Under the pieces are notes generated by a model. That model was given only the letters and a program-made list of their open reading frames with translations, had not been told where the DNA came from and searched no databases. Shown here piece after piece: positions 1-8,107 of a stretch of DNA of 50,680 nt. Positions within the stretch are counted from its first letter, which is position 1. The number at the start of each line of letters is the position of its first letter. Position numbers and translations under genes: made by a program. The stretch covers positions 1 to 50,680 of the forward strand of contig CAINRC010000102.1 in NCBI GenBank assembly GCA_903852495.1, in the 5' to 3' direction. The DNA comes from an uncultured Geobacteraceae bacterium. Its GTDB lineage: Bacteria > Desulfobacterota > Desulfuromonadia > Geobacterales > Pseudopelobacteraceae.

Positions 1-376
1 GAAACAGAACAAAGACACTTTAATTGGCAAAACGGAAGGTATTGACCGTTCGAGTTCTCCAGATGGTGGAAAATTGAAGGGAGGGTCAATTCAGTCAAGA
101 TTTCAAGTCCGACAGACTCCTAGACCCTACCATTGCCTGGGAAACTCTCGCCATTCACAATTTCTCACAATTTCTCTCGTTCAACGGAGGAACAACGCAA
201 AACAGCCACGTTTACTTTTTACACGGAGAGGGAAATTGTTGCCGGTGCTCAGTTTCCAGCCGGGGTGTCCGGATGGAAACTGAGCATATATGGGTGGATT
301 TTGTTTCTGCAGGGAAGAAAATTAGGAGAAAATCAGTTATGCGGCTGTTTTCCGGGAGGTTTTACCGCCCATACGT
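1..376. other. Non-coding stretch downstream of the lipoprotein operon
   Basis: No credible gene is seen here. The short open frames lack ribosome binding sites and resemble nothing I know. The stretch lies 3' of the minus-strand lipoprotein operon that ends at 377. It holds a strong hairpin at 246-286, listed separately. A weaker inverted repeat, ATTGACC at 41-47 against GGTCAAT at 84-90, is separated by 36 bases and may be chance. No uridine tract follows either structure, so a classical terminator for the operon is not evident. Confidence 0.6.
246..286. repeat. Perfect 13-bp inverted repeat with nested stem
   Basis: TGCTCAGTTTCCA (246-258) is perfectly complementary to TGGAAACTGAGCA (274-286). 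The 15-base spacer itself contains CCGG (260-263) and CCGG (268-271), which pair around a GGTGT loop after one G/A mismatch. The whole could form a 17-bp stem. It lies about 90 bases beyond the stop of the minus-strand lipoprotein gene. Neither strand shows a U-run after the stem, so it is not a standard intrinsic terminator. It could be a dispersed palindromic repeat, an mRNA 3'-stabilising hairpin or a protein site. The pairing is seen directly; the role is unknown. Confidence 0.8.
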
Positions 377-1834
377 TCAAAATGGAGGAGCCGTCTCCGG
401 CAGTTTTGTGGTATCTATACCTTCACACAGTTCGTTGCTTACCGTCAGGTTACCCTGATCATCAGTCTTCACAGTCCAGACCGTGTCGTAGTCGTCTCCC
501 GGCCACGGGATCACGGGACCGCTAACGCCATAGCTGTCAATAAGTGCTTTTATCATCGGGTTAATTCGTTGGGACTCCCACCCCAGCAGCAGGGTTTTAT
601 TGGAAAATCTGGGGTCGGTAAAGAAATAATCACTGGTACGTTTCGCTGCGTTAGCATCAAATATTTGGAATTCAGAAACCAGGTAATAGGGCAATCTATT
701 GGCGATGGCGTAGGGGAAAACCGTTAATGAGGGCCTGACGTAAGAGAAGTTGAAAGAGCCTCTAAACCATTGCGAAGGGTCGATGGAATACACCATGTCA
801 GGCCGTATTTTCCCTAACAGAGCACTGGGGAGATCCAGAGCACGCCATTGCCCGGCAGCCACAAAATTGCCGTTTTCGAATATGAAATTCGGATCTGGAT
901 GCGCCTCTGCATGCCGGACAATGTAAACTGTCTGGTTTTTATTGATAGTTGCCGGGACGACAGCGCCACCAACCCCACCGATCCGTGAAATGTTTACCGA
1001 GCCTTGCTTCAAGTAGGTGCAGGCAGTACCTGAAGCCGGCGAAGACAGCCACGGGTAGGTGCTTGCCGGGTTCAGATTGCTGTTGTAGGTAACCAGACTG
1101 GCACTTCCGGACGGCGGGATCGACAGTGCATAAACCTGGTTCAGATCCTTGTTTTCCACCGGAATAGCCAGGTTATAGCCTTTTTGACTGTTGATTGCAG
1201 CCAGCAGGGCGCTGACGGTCTCCCAGGGGGCAGAGAACACATAATACCCCGGTTTTTTTCTATTGATGATGCCGGATACCAGCACATCGTTGTTACCGCC
1301 ACTGTTTTTAAAATCCAGCCCGGAGCAATCAGGGCAGTATGCAGTGGGCACGGCAACTCCGTCTGGCACGGCCCCATTAGCGTAAGCCGCTTCGATTGGG
1401 TAACTGTTGGCGGTATAATACGTTGAACTGAATTTATCAAGGAGCATAGTGTACTGGTTGAGAAGGGCAAACTGCTGAATATAGCCAATTGCCGTCATGT
1501 CAGGGACATCAGTAAACTTGTTTCCGTTTTGCAGATGGGTCATGGGTGCCAGCGTATAAATCGCGGTGACGTTCTTTGCTCCCAGCACCTGCTGTTTCAG
1601 GTACGAGGCCATGAGGAGTGACCGCCGCAGCCCCTGACTGGTCAGGTTTGCCGTATCAGGATCCACATCCCCGGCCGCTTGATACTTCAGATCCGGGCTG
1701 GAGACGAAGATCAGGTTGATGTTGTCTGAGCTCAGTGAGGATGATGAATTCAGACTCGAACTGGCACCGCATCCTGCGAACAGCGTCACGGTGAGAACCA
1801 GAAGCAGAGATCGTACAACTGAAATTATATGCAT
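377..1834 (-). CDS. Secreted lipoprotein with two histidine-phosphatase-like halves, the first degenerate
   Basis: Start chosen at the ATG at 1834: AGGGAGG lies 8 bases upstream and it opens directly on a signal peptide, whereas the longer TTG-started frame adds ten unhelpful residues. The N-terminus is a hydrophobic segment ending in LFAGC, a lipobox-like site, followed by a serine-rich linker. The C-terminal half carries VYIVRHAEAHPDP, the RHG-type phosphohistidine motif of the histidine phosphatase (phosphoglycerate mutase) superfamily, then a GQWRALDLPSALL helix. The N-terminal half shows the same order (NLIFVSSPD, then LTSQGLRRSLLMASYL, then AIYTLAP) but VSSPD replaces the RHG motif. I infer a tandem duplication with one inactive copy. 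It is probably co-transcribed with the phosphoesterase lipoprotein upstream (31-bp gap). Substrate unknown. Confidence 0.7.
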   Translation of the reverse strand: MHIISVVRSLLLVLTVTLFAGCGASSSLNSSSSLSSDNINLIFVSSPDLKYQAAGDVDPDTANLTSQGLRRSLLMASYLKQQVLGAKNVTAIYTLAPMTHLQNGNKFTDVPDMTAIGYIQQFALLNQYTMLLDKFSSTYYTANSYPIEAAYANGAVPDGVAVPTAYCPDCSGLDFKNSGGNNDVLVSGIINRKKPGYYVFSAPWETVSALLAAINSQKGYNLAIPVENKDLNQVYALSIPPSGSASLVTYNSNLNPASTYPWLSSPASGTACTYLKQGSVNISRIGGVGGAVVPATINKNQTVYIVRHAEAHPDPNFIFENGNFVAAGQWRALDLPSALLGKIRPDMVYSIDPSQWFRGSFNFSYVRPSLTVFPYAIANRLPYYLVSEFQIFDANAAKRTSDYFFTDPRFSNKTLLLGWESQRINPMIKALIDSYGVSGPVIPWPGDDYDTVWTVKTDDQGNLTVSNELCEGIDTTKLPETAPPF

Positions 1835-1865
1835 TGTCAAAACCTCCCTGAATAACTCTGACAAC

Positions 1866-4800
1866 TTACTTTGGTGCGCTTGTTTTCACCTGCTTTACGG
1901 CACCCTTCAAAGACAGCTCATAACGGGCCAGCAGCTCTTTACGGTTCTGGCGCAAATCCATTCCGCTCCGCACTACCGGATACGGTTTGTTACCCATCAA
2001 CCCCTTCCACAAGATGCGGTTGTAGGCAGCAAAATCGAACTGGTCTTCCGTTGTAAAGTCCATCCCCTTTGTGACCCGTGCCCAGTACTTCGCATCATGA
2101 GTCGATTTCGGCACATTCCGGCCAGCCACCTTATTGGCTGTTTTATCGAGAAACGGCGGCAGTGTTGTACCGTTAAGGATTTGCGCGGGAACAGCAGTAA
2201 AGCTCCACGGGTTCGGCGTCGTTGTAAAAATATCGGCCATTGGCCGTGCAAGCGCATCGTTCAGATTCATCGGCGGCAAGCCGAGAACATCTTCAATCGT
2301 GCGCAGGAAATTAACCGTATTATATTGGGACGAAATCACCACACCCTGCTTCACATAGGCACCTGCCACGAACGCAATGGTACGATGTGAATCCATGTGG
2401 TCACCGCCATCCTGCGCATCGTCTTCAATGACAAAGATCAGGGTGTTATCTTTGTAACGGGGGCTTTTTGAGATTTTCTCAACGAGCAGACCAAGCGCAT
2501 AATCGTTATCGGCCTGCTGCACTTCCGGAGTATTTACGCCGTCAATGGCAGTAGCAAAGTTTCCGGTGTGATCGTGCATGAAGCGAACGAGGCTGAGTGT
2601 AGGAAGATCCCCCGATATTTCATAGCCATCAAACTCCCTTTCCCACTCCTTGAAACGGTAATAATCCGGAAATGCATTATCGAAACCGCGGAAGTACTTG
2701 TCGGTATTCGGGGCAAGGGCAACATTGGTGGCGAATGCCACTACCTTTTTGATCGAGTACGGGTCACGCTCCAGAGGAATGCTGTATGTGTTACCCTGGG
2801 CATACAGGGTGCAATCCAGAAAGAAGCCGTAGTTGCGAACCGTGAGTCCTTTCCTCAAAGCGGTGTCCCATATATACCCTTTTCCTACTTCATTCGCTGC
2901 ACTGTTCGGCCCATCCGGTGCAGACACGTCAGTGTGACCCGCTAAAATATCGGGATCGGCCGGTGTAAGAGGATTGGCCGTCTGGCGCGTAGTATCGGAG
3001 TAGCCAATATTTGGCAGGGCAACATTGATACTGCGATTCGTACCCTCGCTGTCAAGGCTGAGGCCGCGCGCCGCGTATGTCACCGGGAACTGGCGCTCGA
3101 TGACATCAGGGGCTCGGGCCGAAGTCGTCCAGGGCCAGCCGTCATTGCTGGTTTCAGAGGTGGCAAAGAAATTATCGAGCGTGACGAACTGCCGCGCCAA
3201 CTGGTGCTGATTCGGTGTGTACCGTTTACCGAATTCAGCCAGATCGGGATCGCCATTACCGACTTCCAGATCGCCTAGAACCTGATCATAGGTGCGGTTT
3301 TCCTTGATGATGAAGATAACATGCTTAACTTTTTCGTGCACGGCCGCCATGACCGCGATGTCCCTGGCGCTGTCCGTGTAGGAGAAGCGGTTGTTGGTTG
3401 CCACCTGGGTTGTCAGCGTTGTCAGTTGGGCTGAAGTGGGGCGCGGGAAACTCTGGAGTCCGGCTTTTATCAACTGGGGGTTATACTGATTTGCTAAAAA
3501 ACCACTGGTATGGGTGGCAGGTCCGTAACTGTAGCGGAAGTCAGGATTCGCTCCGGTTGCCGACTTGCCGTTTATCACGTACACCCAACTGCCATCGCCG
3601 CTGAAGCTGACCGAGTTCGGGTACCACCCGGTCGGAATGAGACCGACCACCAGCCCTCTTGTTTTTGTATCGTCCAGATCCACCACCGCAACACAGTTCA
3701 GATTGCCGTTCGTCACGTAGAGCTGTTTCTCATCAGGTGAAAGGGTCACGCTGTTGGAGTTCGCACCGGTGCGCGTCACGTTGATGCTGGAGCCACTGTC
3801 CGTATAGCTTGCCACACCGGGCAATACCGATGCGGGAGCGATTACCGGAATAGTTCCGACGACCACATTATCGCTGGTTCTGATTACGTCAATCGTATCC
3901 GTCTGGTCTTCGACGACGTACAGAAGTGACTGATCCCGGTTCAGTGTCATCTTGTTCGGCTGGCCCTTTACCGGGATCCGCGATGTGACCGCTGGGTCTC
4001 CGTTCAGGTTTACGACAACGATCTCGCGGTCGCGAATACTTGATATGTATGCTGTCGCAGTGCCATCTTTTTCCGTACCTTTAACAGCCACCCAAAACGG
4101 ATATTCTCCACCCGGCACACCGCTGGTTCCACCGCTCTTGCCAGGACGCAGGTCACGATCGATCCCCGCCGACCAGTTGTTCAAGCCCCCCTTGAACACC
4201 GTTATCGAGTCGTTGTAGTAGTTCGCCACCACCAGCGTCTTGCCATCGCTGGAAACAGCCAGCCCGGCGGCGCAGGGTTTCACGCCGACCTGAAGGTTGA
4301 CGCCGAGGGTAGAATCACCACTGCCGGGAAGGCCAACACCCTCAGTCCTTTTTTTACCGGTTGCCGGGACTATGTACGCAAGTGGATTCGCAGCCTCCCC
4401 CCACGTGCCGTCGGCAATCCGGGTGAAGACGTGGATATTGTCATCGACGCCGCCGGCCACGTAAAACGCCTTACCCGATGGATCAAAAACGATGCCGTTA
4501 TAGGTATTGGGGACTTGCAAAACCTGCTTCTTGATTGGCGTGTGTGTTGAAATGTCGTAGACGAATACGTACTCGTTGGAGTATGGCGTGTACCATGGAT
4601 AGGGAGAACTGGGGGTGGAGGTGTAGATGCGGTTGTACCCGCTCGTCAGTACCAGCAGGGTTTTTTGATCCGGGCTCACCACGGTGGTGACCGCCTGCCC
4701 GGCCAGCCAGTCCGGTTTACCCGGTAAATCGGGATTCAGATTTTCGAACCGGGAGTACGGAGGGGCCAGAGGCGTGATCTTTTGGTTCATATTCGGCAGG

Positions 4801-4901
4801 AACTGGGATGAATCCCCAGGACTGCCTCCTCCGCTACTACACCCGCAGACAAACAGGAACACCAGTGCAAGAGAACGGAATGGCCGTGTAATGCATTGCA
4901 T
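1866..4901 (-). CDS. Beta-propeller phosphoesterase lipoprotein (PF04185-type)
   Basis: About 1011 residues. Start taken at the ATG at 4901, where GGAGG lies 5 bases upstream; a signal segment follows with a CGCSSGGG lipoprotein-like cleavage region. Roughly residues 50-500 are YVTN/lactonase-like beta-propeller repeats (VVSPDQKTLLVLTSG, VSSDGKTLVVANYYNDSI, NRDQSLLYVVEDQTDTI, SPDEKQLYVTNGNLNCV, SGDGSWVYVING). The C-terminal half is a phosphoesterase domain related to phospholipase C and acid phosphatases: HVIFIIKENRTYDQVLGDL supplies the ENRTYD metal-binding motif, and IEDDAQDGGDHMDSHR supplies further Asp/His ligands. It is predicted to act outside the inner membrane on a phosphate ester. 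The histidine-phosphatase lipoprotein directly downstream suggests joint phosphate or phospholipid scavenging, which is inference. Confidence 0.85.
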   Translation of the reverse strand: MQCITRPFRSLALVFLFVCGCSSGGGSPGDSSQFLPNMNQKITPLAPPYSRFENLNPDLPGKPDWLAGQAVTTVVSPDQKTLLVLTSGYNRIYTSTPSSPYPWYTPYSNEYVFVYDISTHTPIKKQVLQVPNTYNGIVFDPSGKAFYVAGGVDDNIHVFTRIADGTWGEAANPLAYIVPATGKKRTEGVGLPGSGDSTLGVNLQVGVKPCAAGLAVSSDGKTLVVANYYNDSITVFKGGLNNWSAGIDRDLRPGKSGGTSGVPGGEYPFWVAVKGTEKDGTATAYISSIRDREIVVVNLNGDPAVTSRIPVKGQPNKMTLNRDQSLLYVVEDQTDTIDVIRTSDNVVVGTIPVIAPASVLPGVASYTDSGSSINVTRTGANSNSVTLSPDEKQLYVTNGNLNCVAVVDLDDTKTRGLVVGLIPTGWYPNSVSFSGDGSWVYVINGKSATGANPDFRYSYGPATHTSGFLANQYNPQLIKAGLQSFPRPTSAQLTTLTTQVATNNRFSYTDSARDIAVMAAVHEKVKHVIFIIKENRTYDQVLGDLEVGNGDPDLAEFGKRYTPNQHQLARQFVTLDNFFATSETSNDGWPWTTSARAPDVIERQFPVTYAARGLSLDSEGTNRSINVALPNIGYSDTTRQTANPLTPADPDILAGHTDVSAPDGPNSAANEVGKGYIWDTALRKGLTVRNYGFFLDCTLYAQGNTYSIPLERDPYSIKKVVAFATNVALAPNTDKYFRGFDNAFPDYYRFKEWEREFDGYEISGDLPTLSLVRFMHDHTGNFATAIDGVNTPEVQQADNDYALGLLVEKISKSPRYKDNTLIFVIEDDAQDGGDHMDSHRTIAFVAGAYVKQGVVISSQYNTVNFLRTIEDVLGLPPMNLNDALARPMADIFTTTPNPWSFTAVPAQILNGTTLPPFLDKTANKVAGRNVPKSTHDAKYWARVTKGMDFTTEDQFDFAAYNRILWKGLMGNKPYPVVRSGMDLRQNRKELLARYELSLKGAVKQVKTSAPK

Positions 4902-5021
4902 TTGAACCTCCAGTTTCAGCTGTATGGGCATCCACTTGACTACAGTTGCTGACGGTTGTCAAGACTGAATAGTATGGGGTTATGCTTGGCGTAACTATCA
5001 GGCGGGAAGGGCAGGATTTGT

Positions 5022-5873
5022 TCAGGCGACAAGAGCCTCTGCCTGCATACAGACAGTGCCGTTGGCAAGCAGAGCGAAAAGGGTGATGCGCTTGTCCTGG
5101 ATAGTGGCGTGAAGAGTGATGGTGTCACCGAGTAAGGCAGGGGAGAGTCCCCGGTAACTGAAGTCGCGCAATTCTGCACCGCACAGATCTTGGGCATAAC
5201 CGGCCAGCATAGTTGCGTTCAACGGGCCGTGAATAACCAGGTTTTGATAGCCTTCCTGCTCCCGGCAATAGTCCACATCGTAGTGAATGCGGTGCCCATT
5301 GAAGGTCAGCGCCGAATACCGAAATAACAAGGTTGAATCCGGGGTGTAACTCGTGGTGCAGTGCGCAACGGGTACAATGGTGGAAAGGGCATCATTTTTA
5401 CCGGATGCAGTAGAATTTTTGTAGACGATGTCCTGCTCCTCACGGATCAGCGTCTCGCCCTGCAAAGATTTCAGTTCGTGATGCACGGTCACAAAAACCA
5501 GGTCACCCGAGCGCCCCTGTTTGTGGTCCACCGTAAGAATGCTCGACTCCTTACGCACCATTGAACCGATACGTACCGGCGTAACGAAGGATACACGTCC
5601 ACCGGCCCACATACGATTGGAAAGCGGCACCGGCGGCATAAAACCGCCGCGTGCCGGGTGACCATCGTAACCGAGCTCACGTGCAGGAACTCCTTCCAGA
5701 AAATATATCCAGTGCCATAACGGCGGCAGGATCTCGCCATCGCTTATTTTATCTGCCGCCGAATAATTGATGGCCGCAGCCATCAGACAGGCATGACGAC
5801 GCGAAATCAGATCCTCATCAATTCGTGCGGTACCAACCCAGGTGCGGAGATATTTCAGGTCAATTAAGCTCAT
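5022..5873 (-). CDS. MaoC/HTD2-type enoyl hydratase, mesaconyl-C4-CoA (3-methylfumaryl-CoA) hydratase-like
   Basis: 283 residues, the length of two-hot-dog hydratases such as the mesaconyl-C4-CoA hydratase of Chloroflexus. The N-terminal half is a FAS1-like dehydratase hot-dog (LPPLWHWIYFLEGVPARELGYDGHP). The C-terminal half carries the hydratase-2 signature YSALTFNGHRIHYD, with the Asn/His/Asp pattern expected at the active site, then IHGPLNATMLAGYA. AGGAG lies about 7 bases before the ATG. It follows the PhnA-like gene by 31 bp on the same strand, so both may share a message. The exact CoA substrate cannot be read from sequence; an itaconyl- or methylfumaryl-type substrate is the nearest family guess. 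Confidence 0.75.
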   Translation of the reverse strand: MSLIDLKYLRTWVGTARIDEDLISRRHACLMAAAINYSAADKISDGEILPPLWHWIYFLEGVPARELGYDGHPARGGFMPPVPLSNRMWAGGRVSFVTPVRIGSMVRKESSILTVDHKQGRSGDLVFVTVHHELKSLQGETLIREEQDIVYKNSTASGKNDALSTIVPVAHCTTSYTPDSTLLFRYSALTFNGHRIHYDVDYCREQEGYQNLVIHGPLNATMLAGYAQDLCGAELRDFSYRGLSPALLGDTITLHATIQDKRITLFALLANGTVCMQAEALVA

Positions 5874-5904
5874 GGGTCTCTCCTCAAGAAGTCACGGACG
5901 GGCA

Positions 5905-6240
5905 TCACGCCTTCTTGACAAACTCCGATTTCAGCTGCATCGCTCCGATGCCGTCGATTTTGCAGTCGATATCATGTTCACCGGCAACGATGCGGATATT
6001 CTTCACCTTGGTGCCGACCTTGACCACCAGCGATGAGCCCTTGACCTTCAAATCTTTGATAACCGTCAGTGAATCGCCATCTTTGAGTTCCGTACCAAAG
6101 GCATCGCGAACAACCGTGTCGGTGACAGCACTTTCCGCCGCCTGTGGCCATTCATGGGCACACTCCGGGCAGACATACAACTCTCCGTCTTCATAGGTAT
6201 ATTCTGAACTGCAGGACGGGCATTTTGGCAGATCGGCCAT
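5905..6240 (-). CDS. yjdM: PhnA/YjdM-family zinc-ribbon protein
   Basis: 111 residues. The N-terminus has an unmistakable zinc ribbon with two CxxC pairs, CPSC near residue 8 and CPEC near residue 24. A small beta-rich PhnA domain follows ([38 protein letters not shown]). Length and layout match the family historically called alkylphosphonate uptake protein PhnA. Despite the name, that family is not established as part of phosphonate transport, and its function remains uncertain. AAGGAG sits about 9 bases before the ATG. Upstream lies the palindromic element at 6272-6380, so its promoter must lie within or beyond that element. Confidence 0.9.
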   Translation of the reverse strand: MADLPKCPSCSSEYTYEDGELYVCPECAHEWPQAAESAVTDTVVRDAFGTELKDGDSLTVIKDLKVKGSSLVVKVGTKVKNIRIVAGEHDIDCKIDGIGAMQLKSEFVKKA

Positions 6241-6271
6241 GATGGTGCTCCTTGTTTCACTTCAGTGTAAA

Positions 6272-6380
6272 CTAGTACGCTGTAACATTTAAACTTTCGC
6301 AGTGTTGTCCTACCAGTCTTTGCTGTTAGCTTCCCCTCCCTTGACGGGAGGGGGAACTTTTAAATGTTACAGGGTACTAG
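6272..6380. mobile_element. 109-bp MITE-like element with 22-bp terminal inverted repeats
   Basis: The two ends, 6272-6293 and 6359-6380, are inverted copies matching at 21 of 22 positions: CTAGTAC, one variable base, then CTGTAACATTTAAA. The interior holds a second palindrome, CCCCTCCC (6333-6340), loop TTGAC, GGGAGGGG (6346-6353). There is no open frame inside. The size, terminal repeats and intergenic position, between the 3' end of the Wzi gene and the 5' end of the PhnA-like gene, fit a miniature inverted-repeat element. A clear target-site duplication is not visible beyond the palindromic CTAG ends. The internal G/C stem may act as transcription terminator for the Wzi operon. Confidence 0.75.
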
Positions 6381-6392
6381 AGGGAAGTCGCT

Positions 6393-8024
6393 TTAATATT
6401 TGTACCGTATCTCAAACTTCCCCAGTTGGTTGGTCTGCCCCACCCCATCCACCAGATTCAGGTTAGTAACTTTTTCGATACCGTATCCCAACTGGGCATC
6501 AAGGACCGCAGAGACCGGCAGATTCCAGAAAATCCGGCCGGCGTGCTTCCGTTCGATAGACTGCCCCGGAATACGGTCTGCCATACCACGGTTGGTGTAG
6601 ATATATTCCAGTGCCAGATTGTTGCGGGCACTGAACCAGTGGCTGTAGCGGGAGAAGAAGTCCTGCGTCGCTCCCCCCTGGGAATGACCAATAGGCATAT
6701 TCTTGTAAATGTAGCCATTGGGAAAGGTGCCGTGAGTGTAAAGGATCTGGTTCCCCTGGAAAAACTCAAAACGAAAGTCATTGCGACCGTCATCGGTCAA
6801 ACGGGGCAGATAAAAACCGGCGACGTAACTTTCTACAATCGGCCAGAACAGAGCCGTATCCTCACCGGAAAACTCACCATACAGCTCCGTATTGCGCAGC
6901 CAGGGGATGCGGTAGCGAAGCTCGATTCCGGCCAGCCCGTTGGAGTTGTCAGCATTGGTGCCGCCGATCAGTCCGCGCAGGGTGTCGCCAAGGCTGTTGT
7001 TCACCCCCGGCCCCCCGACCTGCCGTCCCAGATTGAACCCGACCTCCAGACCGGCGGTCGGCTTGACCGACAGTTTCATCGCATAAAACCAGGGCTGCCG
7101 CTCCGCTCCATTAACGATTGTGCTGTCAAAGCGGGACGCTATCAGGGAGTATTTCACCGCACCGATATACTTCACCTCAATCGGCTCGGGACTGGACAAC
7201 TTCACCAGGGTAAAGTTTTCAGCGTTGTTAGTCAGCGTTACCGCACCCCGATACCCGAGACCGAGCCAGTTTTCATCCTTGCCCGCTTCAAGTTCAATCC
7301 CGCCCCCTCCCAGCTTTACATAGCCCCGGTTCAGGCGGATTCGCGTATCAGCACCATACGTCTGCAGCGACGGTTCAAATAGTGCAACGGCCTGGTCACT
7401 CCAGTACCATTCCGACCCCCAGCGCACTTCACCGTTATGCCCTTGACTGAGAATCGTGCCGTTGTTGTTTTCCAGCAGCGGCGTCCCTTCGCCTCCCCTC
7501 TGCATTGCTGTTGCATCAGGCGGGTTTTTCGGTCGAAGTCCGGAACCGATACCAAAGACGCCATCATCCCCCGGATCATGCACCGGGCGCTGATAATTGC
7601 GGGGTGCGCCATCCAGCCAGGCATAGCGGAAGCGCAACGATGACACCGGGGTGAAGTCAAGTACCGGCGGTTTTTTATCCGGATTATCCAGAAGGGCAGT
7701 TTCGCGTGGAATCAGCGCACGGATCTGCCCGATCAGCTCTGTGCCAAACCGGTCGGAGGCACCATTTCCCCCGCCAAGATTCTGTTCCGCCTCCCTCAGC
7801 AGTCGCGCCGCTTCGGCCTTGCTGAACGGCTTTATTCCCTTGATATCGCTGGTGATCAGACCAAACCCGGCCAGCTTGTCCAGATAAAGATACACCGGGC
7901 TGTCAAGCGGGATATTAGCGGAGGATGCCGCCCAGAGAGGTGTCGCGGTGTGGAGAAGCAGGATTAGCAAAAGGCTGGCTAGTACGCGGCATTGGGTTTT
8001 GAATCCCGGGGTGTTGTTTTTCAT
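6393..8024 (-). CDS. Capsule assembly Wzi-family outer-membrane protein
   Basis: 543 residues with a clear signal peptide (LASLLLILLLHTATPLWA, then ASS). After it comes an N-terminal helical part (PVYLYLDKLAGFGLITSDIKGIKPFSKAEAARLLREA) typical of the Wzi family, where residues are packed beside the barrel. The rest is alternating beta-strand sequence rich in aromatic and glycine residues, ending in FEIRYKY, an aromatic C-terminus typical of outer-membrane barrels. Wzi of enteric bacteria binds group 1 capsule at the cell surface. Here the gene closes an operon with gmd, fcl and a CapD-type dehydratase, which supports a role in a fucose-containing surface polysaccharide. The ribosome binding site is weak. 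Confidence 0.8.
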   Translation of the reverse strand: MKNNTPGFKTQCRVLASLLLILLLHTATPLWAASSANIPLDSPVYLYLDKLAGFGLITSDIKGIKPFSKAEAARLLREAEQNLGGGNGASDRFGTELIGQIRALIPRETALLDNPDKKPPVLDFTPVSSLRFRYAWLDGAPRNYQRPVHDPGDDGVFGIGSGLRPKNPPDATAMQRGGEGTPLLENNNGTILSQGHNGEVRWGSEWYWSDQAVALFEPSLQTYGADTRIRLNRGYVKLGGGGIELEAGKDENWLGLGYRGAVTLTNNAENFTLVKLSSPEPIEVKYIGAVKYSLIASRFDSTIVNGAERQPWFYAMKLSVKPTAGLEVGFNLGRQVGGPGVNNSLGDTLRGLIGGTNADNSNGLAGIELRYRIPWLRNTELYGEFSGEDTALFWPIVESYVAGFYLPRLTDDGRNDFRFEFFQGNQILYTHGTFPNGYIYKNMPIGHSQGGATQDFFSRYSHWFSARNNLALEYIYTNRGMADRIPGQSIERKHAGRIFWNLPVSAVLDAQLGYGIEKVTNLNLVDGVGQTNQLGKFEIRYKY

Positions 8025-8107
8025 GGGTCACCAGAGTGGAGTTGCTATTCAGGGGTTAGATACGGGGAAAACCACGTCCTGGTTTCGTCCGTGGGTAATG
8101 TAGTCCT

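Noticed and set aside
74..525. Short plus-strand open frames at the left edge
   Set aside because: They overlap the hairpin and the 3' end of the minus-strand gene, lack ribosome binding sites and show no protein-like composition.
6426..7382. 318-codon open frame opposite the Wzi gene
   Set aside because: The minus-strand product has signal peptide and barrel features; the plus-strand frame has none.
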